This document shows, piece after piece, positions 59,016 through 64,000 of a DNA stretch of 64,000 nucleotides (its first letter is position 1; each line of letters starts with the position of its first letter). A program made the translations under genes and the position numbers. Under the pieces are notes generated by a model. The model was not told the origin of the DNA, did no database searches, and saw nothing but the letters and a program-made list of their open reading frames with translations. The stretch is from the NCBI GenBank assembly GCA_902602765.1, contig CACKSH010000009.1, positions 1-64,000 on the forward strand, written 5' to 3'. The DNA is from Paracoccaceae bacterium (GTDB lineage: Bacteria; Pseudomonadota; Alphaproteobacteria; Rhodobacterales; Rhodobacteraceae).

Positions 59016-59414
59016 ATGGTTGGGAGAATTGTAGCAAAGATAATAGTCGCATTGCTGACTGTCTATTGCATTACCGTTATTGTTGCATATTTTTATAATA
59101 TCTCGATCACATTTCCTTTTTCTATTTCTGAGGGGACCGATGTCCCGGAGCATCGTTTAAAAGCTATCCGATTATCATTGTTTGCAACTTTCACATTTTT
59201 CGCTTTTCATTATTTATTTTACGGCTCAAAAAAATTCTATCCAATCCAAGTAATGACAGTAATGTTGTTTAGTTTAACGATATTTGGCACACTAAGTTTT
59301 TCCATTGATGAAGCAGAGGCCGTAGAATTTCTTCAACTTCTTGTTTGGGTTCCAGTATCTTTAGTTTTATACAAGGCCGCAAAGACTGATTTTAAAAATA
59401 TTTTTCAAAAATAA
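59016..59414 (+). CDS. Small membrane protein of unknown function
   Basis: 132 residues with four likely membrane segments: about 5-27, 52-70, 79-97 and 104-122. There is a short acidic loop (EGTDVPEHRLK) between the first two. I recognise no family. It lies 39 nt after ccrM and may be co-transcribed. It is convergent with mutY. The hydrophobic pattern and open frame support a real gene, but nothing identifies its role. Confidence 0.7.
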   Translation: MVGRIVAKIIVALLTVYCITVIVAYFYNISITFPFSISEGTDVPEHRLKAIRLSLFATFTFFAFHYLFYGSKKFYPIQVMTVMLFSLTIFGTLSFSIDEAEAVEFLQLLVWVPVSLVLYKAAKTDFKNIFQK

Positions 59415-59484
59415 GCTAAACAGGAACTATACAATAAAGAGTGGAAGCAAACTTGGATAACGTCCATTTATTTATGGATTAAAA

Positions 59485-60534
59485 TTATTTAAGTAGATAT
59501 CCTAGTTTGTAAGCTTTTTGAAAGAGGGTTGGTAACGAGGTCAAATCAAAATCATTTTCTTCAAGGAAAACTCCTTGTTTTGGTTGGCAATTGAGCGGAA
59601 CATTTGCAAATTTAACAATTACTTCCAAGTGGAAATGCGTAAACGTGTGCCTAATTTGACTATTAGTCGTTTGCCAATTCGCATCAACGGGCGGCTTATC
59701 CTTTGGATCCGCGCACCACTCTGAGGTTGGCCATCCAAGCATACCGCCCAATAAGCCTTTGGCGGGTCGTCTTTCCAAAAGGTATGCCTGGTCTACCCTT
59801 TTTACGATATAAATGAAGCCTCTTCTTGTAGGTTTTTTCTTTTTTTTAAGTTTGAAAGGAACCAAATTAGCTGATCCATTTTTATTGGCTAAACACTCTT
59901 GCTCCAGAGGGCAAACTAAACATTTGGGTGCTACAGGAGTGCAAACAGTTGCCCCTAAATCCATCATAGCCTGTACATAGTCACCCGGTCTCACCTCGGG
60001 CGTTAGGCCCCTCGCAATTTCTGTTATCTCGTCCTTAGAATTTGGCAAAGGTGTTTCAATTTCAAACAGTCTAGAAATTACTCTTTCTATGTTGCCGTCT
60101 ACAACCACTTCATTTCTATCGAAGGCGATGGCTGAAATCGCTCCCGCTGTGTATGGGCCGACACCCGGAAGTTTGAGAAGTGTTTTATAGTCACTTGGGA
60201 ATTTTCCACCGTATTCGGAAAATATTATTTTAGCACATTTTAGCAAATTGCGAGCTCTTGCGTAATATCCTAATCCTGCCCATGCTGCAGTGATTTCGCT
60301 CTCTTCAGCTTGAGCCAACTTCTCCAGTGTTGGCCATTTCCTAATGAATTTGATAAAGTAACTTCTAACTGTAGCAACAGTAGTTTGTTGTAGCATTATC
60401 TCAGATAACCATACATGATAGGGACTGGGTCTAATACCTGATGTTCTATCTAATGGCCCGATACGCCAAGGCATTTCACGTGCATTTTTATCATACCAAT
60501 TTAGAAGTATTGAAGGTTTTACTTTTGAGTTCAT
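59485..60534 (-). CDS. mutY: A/G-specific adenine glycosylase MutY
   Basis: Removes adenine mispaired with 8-oxoguanine. The 349-residue protein has LSEIMLQQTTVATVRSYF, the helix-hairpin-helix LPGVGPYTAGAISAIAFDR followed by the catalytic Asp in VVVDGNIERVISRL, and 4Fe-4S ligands in CTPVAPKCLVCPLEQEC. A C-terminal NUDIX-like domain recognises 8-oxoG (RHTFTHFHLEV). It is divergent from the DUF721 gene, with 67 nt between starts. Confidence 0.95.
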   Translation of the reverse strand: MNSKVKPSILLNWYDKNAREMPWRIGPLDRTSGIRPSPYHVWLSEIMLQQTTVATVRSYFIKFIRKWPTLEKLAQAEESEITAAWAGLGYYARARNLLKCAKIIFSEYGGKFPSDYKTLLKLPGVGPYTAGAISAIAFDRNEVVVDGNIERVISRLFEIETPLPNSKDEITEIARGLTPEVRPGDYVQAMMDLGATVCTPVAPKCLVCPLEQECLANKNGSANLVPFKLKKKKKPTRRGFIYIVKRVDQAYLLERRPAKGLLGGMLGWPTSEWCADPKDKPPVDANWQTTNSQIRHTFTHFHLEVIVKFANVPLNCQPKQGVFLEENDFDLTSLPTLFQKAYKLGYLLK

Positions 60535-60601
60535 TTTCTTATTAGTTATTTCAAAACTACGCTTTATTGTCTAAACATATATTTAAAGCAGGACCGTTGA
60601 A

Positions 60602-61120
60602 ATGCAAAACCCTGATAAGAGATCCGGCAGATTTAAAAGAACATCCGAGCTTCTGAAGCGGAGGATAAACAAAGCTAGTGAGGGAAGAGGTTTTTCTGAG
60701 ACAAGGCTCCTCACTCATTGGAGTACTTTTGTAGGTATCGGCCTATCGGAAAAAACATATCCGGTAAAAATAAGTTTTGCCTCTGGTGGGCTGGGTGCCA
60801 CTCTGACAATCTTAACTACTGGGCCTCATGCCTTAGAACTTGAAATGCTTAAGCATCAAATTAAAGATAAGGTTAACGCTGCATATGGATATAATGCTGT
60901 CGCACGAATAAAGATTACACAAACTGCTGAAACGGGCTTTGAGTTTGCGAAGGTCAATGGAAACACAGAAGAACAGGACAGTAATACAAATTTGACTGTT
61001 GTTCGTAATAATGTGAAAGCAAGTGAACAGGTAGAAGGCGTGGAAAACAAAGAATTGAGAGAAGCTCTTGCAGAGTTGGAAGAAAAAGTATTAACAAAAT
61101 CTACAAAGATAATGAGCTAA
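60602..61120 (+). CDS. DUF721 / DciA family protein
   Basis: 172 residues. The first 110 residues (RTSELLKRRINKASEGRGFSETRLLTHWSTFVG, ATLTILTTGPHALELEMLKHQIKDKVNAAYGY, IARIKIT-like ARIKITQT) match the DUF721 domain of DciA, which helps load the DnaB helicase in bacteria without DnaC. The remaining 60 residues are charged and low in complexity. The role in helicase loading is inferred from the family. It is followed 11 nt later by the DsbA-like gene. Confidence 0.85.
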   Translation: MQNPDKRSGRFKRTSELLKRRINKASEGRGFSETRLLTHWSTFVGIGLSEKTYPVKISFASGGLGATLTILTTGPHALELEMLKHQIKDKVNAAYGYNAVARIKITQTAETGFEFAKVNGNTEEQDSNTNLTVVRNNVKASEQVEGVENKELREALAELEEKVLTKSTKIMS

Positions 61121-61131
61121 AAGGCAAAAGT

Positions 61132-61806
61132 ATGAGATTTAGGGTTACACGAATTTCGGCATTATTTTTTTTAATGATTGGAATAGCCGTTTGGTTTTAT
61201 CAGCCGAATTTAAATAGTACCGGAAATAATCAGCAAAACTATTCTTCATTAATGGCTTTTGCAGATGAAAAAACGGAGACTACTATCACTGAGATGATAA
61301 TAGGCAGTGACGATGCGAAAATAGAGATTGTGGAATATGCTTCTTACACATGTCCACATTGTGCGACATTTCATACCGAAATTTATCCTAGGCTTAAAAA
61401 TGAGTACATCGAAACTGGAAAAGTGCGCTTCGTTTATAGAGAGGTTTACTTTGACAAATTTGGTTTGTGGGCTTCTATAATTGCGCGATGCGCAGGCCCA
61501 GAAAAGTTCTTTGGGTTAACAGAGCTTATATATAAGTCACAACAAAAATGGGCTCGCGCCGGTGATGATGCCGCAATTGTGGCCGAGTTATCTAAATTGG
61601 CGAAAGTCGCAGGGCTCAATGACCAGAAAATTCAAAATTGTCTTGAAGATACAGAAAAGTTACGGGCGCTCGTTGGGTGGTTTAAAACTAACGCCTCTAA
61701 CGATGATATAAAATCTACTCCCTCTTTTATAATTGATGGAGAAAAGTTTTCGAATATGGGTTACGATGATTTTTCTTCGATTATAGATAGTAAAATTTCT
61801 GAATAA
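61132..61806 (+). CDS. DsbA family thiol-disulfide oxidoreductase
   Basis: 224 residues. The N-terminal hydrophobic segment (about residues 8-24) is a signal or membrane anchor. The thioredoxin active site is YASYTCPHCATFH (CPHC, as in DsbA), and the cis-Pro loop is in KSTPSFIIDGEKF. It belongs to the Com1/DsbA-like group that oxidises or isomerises periplasmic cysteines. No DsbB is nearby. Its stop shares one base with the ATG of the CoA-transferase gene. Confidence 0.92.
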   Translation: MRFRVTRISALFFLMIGIAVWFYQPNLNSTGNNQQNYSSLMAFADEKTETTITEMIIGSDDAKIEIVEYASYTCPHCATFHTEIYPRLKNEYIETGKVRFVYREVYFDKFGLWASIIARCAGPEKFFGLTELIYKSQQKWARAGDDAAIVAELSKLAKVAGLNDQKIQNCLEDTEKLRALVGWFKTNASNDDIKSTPSFIIDGEKFSNMGYDDFSSIIDSKISE

Positions 61807-62945
61807 TGGTAGCCCCACTTGAAGGCATAAAAGTAGTTGAACTAGCTCGTATTTTAGCTGGGCCGTGGACCGGTCAGTTGTTGTCAGATCTTGGAGCTGA
61901 AGTGATCAAGGTTGAGTCAGAAAAAGGTGACGATACTCGTGCATGGGGCCCGCCATTTATTGAGCGAGAAAATGACACTTCAGCAGCTTATTTTCATGGG
62001 TGCAATCGAGGTAAGAAGAGTGTCACTGCTGATTTAAGTACAGCCGTAGGCCAAGAGCGCGTAATTGAATTGATTCAAGGCTCTGATATTTTAATCGAGA
62101 ACTTCAAGGTGGGAGGTTTGAAAAAATACGGTTTAGATTATGAAAGCCTAAATGCTAAGAATAAGGAACTTATTTATTGCTCAATTACTGGTTTTGGTCA
62201 GGATGGTCCATACTCTACCAGAGCAGGATACGATTATATAATTCAAGGAATGTCTGGTCTGATGTCAATAACTGGTGAGCCAGGAGGGCGGCCATTGAAA
62301 ACGGGTGTTGCGATAACAGACATTTTTACTGGACTATACGCTTCCTCAGCCATTTTGGCGGCACTGCATCAACGCAAAGAAACAGGTCTAGGTCAGCATA
62401 TTGATATGTCGCTTTTAGACTCTGCAGTCGCCATCTTAGCAAATCAGGGAATGAACTATTTATCTACAGGGAGCGCGCCGGGTCGAATTGGAAATTTTCA
62501 TCCAAACCTCAGTCCCTATCAAGTTTTTGAATGTTCTGATGGCCATATTATAATTGCAACAGGAAATGATCAACAATACCAAAAGCTCTGCGATATTCTT
62601 GAATGTCCAGAACAAGCTACAGATCCTAAATATGAAACTAATGCTAAGCGTGTCAAAAATCGAGATGAACTAGACGAGGCTTTCACTCACAAAACGAAAA
62701 AGTGGAATAAGATGAAACTATTAAAACAATGTGAGGCTAATGGAATTCCTGCTGGACCGATAAACTCACTGGATGAAGTTTTTGCGGATCAACAAATAAT
62801 ACATCGAGGGATGGAGCTTAGTTTGGAGGGTATACCCAGTATCCGTAGTCCAATTAGATTTAGCGAAAGCGAGTTAGTTTTAAATAAACCTTCTCCAAAA
62901 TTGGGTGAACATAATTCTGTTATTTTTCCAGACACCGTAAAATAG
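61806..62945 (+). CDS. CaiB/BaiF family CoA-transferase
   Basis: 379 residues of the class III CoA-transferase family. It has VVELARILAGPWTGQLLSDLGAEVIKVE, GDDTRAWGPPF, NFKVGGLKKYGLDY, SITGFGQDGPYSTRAGYD and the catalytic Asp in HIDMSLLDSAV. It transfers CoA between carboxylic acids; the pair of substrates is unknown. It overlaps the DsbA-like gene by one base, so expression is coupled even though the functions look unrelated. Its end overlaps convergent lpxK by 26 nt. Confidence 0.92.
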   Translation: MVAPLEGIKVVELARILAGPWTGQLLSDLGAEVIKVESEKGDDTRAWGPPFIERENDTSAAYFHGCNRGKKSVTADLSTAVGQERVIELIQGSDILIENFKVGGLKKYGLDYESLNAKNKELIYCSITGFGQDGPYSTRAGYDYIIQGMSGLMSITGEPGGRPLKTGVAITDIFTGLYASSAILAALHQRKETGLGQHIDMSLLDSAVAILANQGMNYLSTGSAPGRIGNFHPNLSPYQVFECSDGHIIIATGNDQQYQKLCDILECPEQATDPKYETNAKRVKNRDELDEAFTHKTKKWNKMKLLKQCEANGIPAGPINSLDEVFADQQIIHRGMELSLEGIPSIRSPIRFSESELVLNKPSPKLGEHNSVIFPDTVK

Positions 62946-63924
62946 TTGCAAAAATTTTATCCCAGCTCATATTTTCATTTAATTTAATTCTAACTGGTAA
63001 GGTAATTATCTCGTTTCTAAACCGCTTTGGCAATCGAACGTAATCCTTTTCTGTGGTGACAAGTTGAGCATTTTCTGCTCGTGCTCCCTCAATCAAACGC
63101 TTCATTAGTGTTGGTGAAAGTTTTTGATGGTCGCTTAGAGACTGGCAGCTAACTATATCGGCTCCTTGAGCTCGTAGTGCTTCAAAGAAATTTTCAGGGT
63201 GAGCAATCCCTGCAAATGCTACAACTTTCATATTTTCCCAGGATATTCCTGTATTTAAAACTTCAAGATTAGCTATCGCTATTGGCAGATTAATGTATCT
63301 TTTATATATTTTTTTGAAGTTTTTTTGTGAAGACTCAGCTCCGATTGAGATTAAGACATCTGCCCTCTTCAATCCACTGCTCAGCTTTTCTCTGAGTGGT
63401 CCAGCAGGAATGCATCGTTTATTTCCAAAACCTTTTTTAGCATTAACCGTTAGAATAGATAGATCTTTATAAAAACTTGGATCTTGGAATCCATCGTCCA
63501 GCAAGATTATTTCAGCACCCTCGCTTATAGCATTTTTTATTCCAGCCGACCTTTTGTCTGCTACCCAAGTTGGTGCAAATGCTGACAGCATTAAGGCCTC
63601 GTCACCAACCTCATTTGCAGAATATTCTTTATCATTGATTAATAGAGGTCCTTTGACTGTACCTCCATAACCTCGTGAAACTACATGAACATCGTAACCT
63701 TTCTCGATTAGAAATTGTGCTGCAGAGATAGTTGTGGGAGTTTTCCCAGTTCCGCCAACATTTAAATTCCCTATGCAAACTATGGGAATATCAAAATGCT
63801 TCTGCACCAATTTTAACATTCTAAATTTGGATAAGAGTGCGTAGATATATCCTAAAGGGATAAGTGCAGTGCTGGAAATACTTTTCTCATTCTTTTCTGG
63901 ATACCAAAACTTTGGAGTTAGCAT
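62920..63924 (-). CDS. lpxK: Tetraacyldisaccharide 4'-kinase (lipid A kinase)
   Basis: Phosphorylates the lipid A disaccharide at the 4' position. The 334-residue protein has an N-terminal membrane segment, the P-loop VGNLNVGGTGKTPTTISAAQFL, VVSRGYGGTVKGP, VGDEALMLSAFAPTWV with the family Asp/Glu, LLDDGFQDP and VTTEKDYVRLP. All key motifs are intact. No gene lies upstream in the window; the sequence to the right edge may contain a terminator for the next gene on this strand. Confidence 0.94.
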   Translation of the reverse strand: MLTPKFWYPEKNEKSISSTALIPLGYIYALLSKFRMLKLVQKHFDIPIVCIGNLNVGGTGKTPTTISAAQFLIEKGYDVHVVSRGYGGTVKGPLLINDKEYSANEVGDEALMLSAFAPTWVADKRSAGIKNAISEGAEIILLDDGFQDPSFYKDLSILTVNAKKGFGNKRCIPAGPLREKLSSGLKRADVLISIGAESSQKNFKKIYKRYINLPIAIANLEVLNTGISWENMKVVAFAGIAHPENFFEALRAQGADIVSCQSLSDHQKLSPTLMKRLIEGARAENAQLVTTEKDYVRLPKRFRNEIITLPVRIKLNENMSWDKIFATILRCLEK

Positions 63925-64000
63925 TTTCTAAATCTTTGAAGTTAGTTTATAGTTTAACGTATCTTTACCTCACGCCAGAATAATAAAAAGGCCACCTTGT

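Noticed and set aside
63970-64000. On the minus strand the edge reads AAGGTGGCC then TTTTTATTATT, like the end of a terminator
   Set aside because: The other half of the hairpin would lie beyond the window edge, so it cannot be called.

Overview
The window is a gene-dense stretch of an AT-rich alphaproteobacterial chromosome. Several things point to the Rhodobacterales (roseobacter) group: a CcrM-type GANTC methyltransferase, COQ9 beside rpsU, an ETF-ubiquinone oxidoreductase/TPR/ispE block, an aa3-type cytochrome oxidase subunit IV peptide, and small DUF1244, DUF465 and DUF2007 proteins. The low GC, short gaps and many 4-nt ATGA overlaps would suit a streamlined marine roseobacter, but this placement is inferred from gene content and not from a marker-gene tree. 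There is no rRNA, CRISPR array, insertion sequence, prophage or integrase. One tRNA (Arg, CCT) is present. No gene-free gap exceeds 300 nt; the longest (36779-37057) holds a perfect AATTGTAAA/TTTACAATT palindrome.

Layout. 1-2.4 kb: the tail of an unknown gene and fadH. 2.4-9.8 kb: GNAT and CinA-like genes, sfsA, map, rsmD, a ferredoxin-reductase-like flavoprotein, a peroxiredoxin, phhB, a FemAB-like acyltransferase and a RidA protein. 10-13.5 kb: mlaA-mlaC (outer-membrane lipid asymmetry) convergent with a class A penicillin-binding protein. 13.6-15.5 kb: glnK-amtB with a possible sigma-54 promoter and a terminator. 15.5-19.5 kb: prs and the pyrB-pyrC'-plsY operon, where the dihydroorotase homologue has lost its metal ligands. 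19.6-25.8 kb: uracil-DNA glycosylase, moaB and an RND efflux pair. 25.8-30.7 kb: a DsbD-alpha-like protein, threonylcarbamoyl-AMP synthase, acyl-CoA dehydrogenase with an MBL hydrolase, and cox subunit IV.

30.9-35.0 kb is a compact, overlapping molybdenum-cofactor operon: fdhD-mobA-mobB-(DUF429-like)-moeA. The DUF429-like protein is the best candidate here for undescribed biology. 35-43.5 kb: gltX, DUF1244, pyk, rpmI-rplT (with a structured leader), pheS, pheT and ytoQ. 43.5-48.8 kb: ald with a divergent Lrp regulator, PPK2, rpsU, COQ9, a quinone reductase and greA. 49-55.7 kb: ETF-QO, TPR protein, ispE, polyprenyl diphosphate synthase, DUF2007, a TrmN6-like methyltransferase and DUF465. 55.7-64 kb: a LacI regulator, tRNA-Arg, rnhB, ccrM (its upstream region carries a CtrA-like box and two GANTC sites), a small membrane protein, mutY, DUF721/DciA, a DsbA-like protein, a CaiB/BaiF CoA-transferase and lpxK.

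The region is mostly housekeeping: translation, nucleotide and cofactor synthesis, envelope and redox. I saw no clear defence, secondary-metabolite or mobile system. The findings are variant enzymes, regulatory motifs and one or two uncharacterised proteins in informative contexts.
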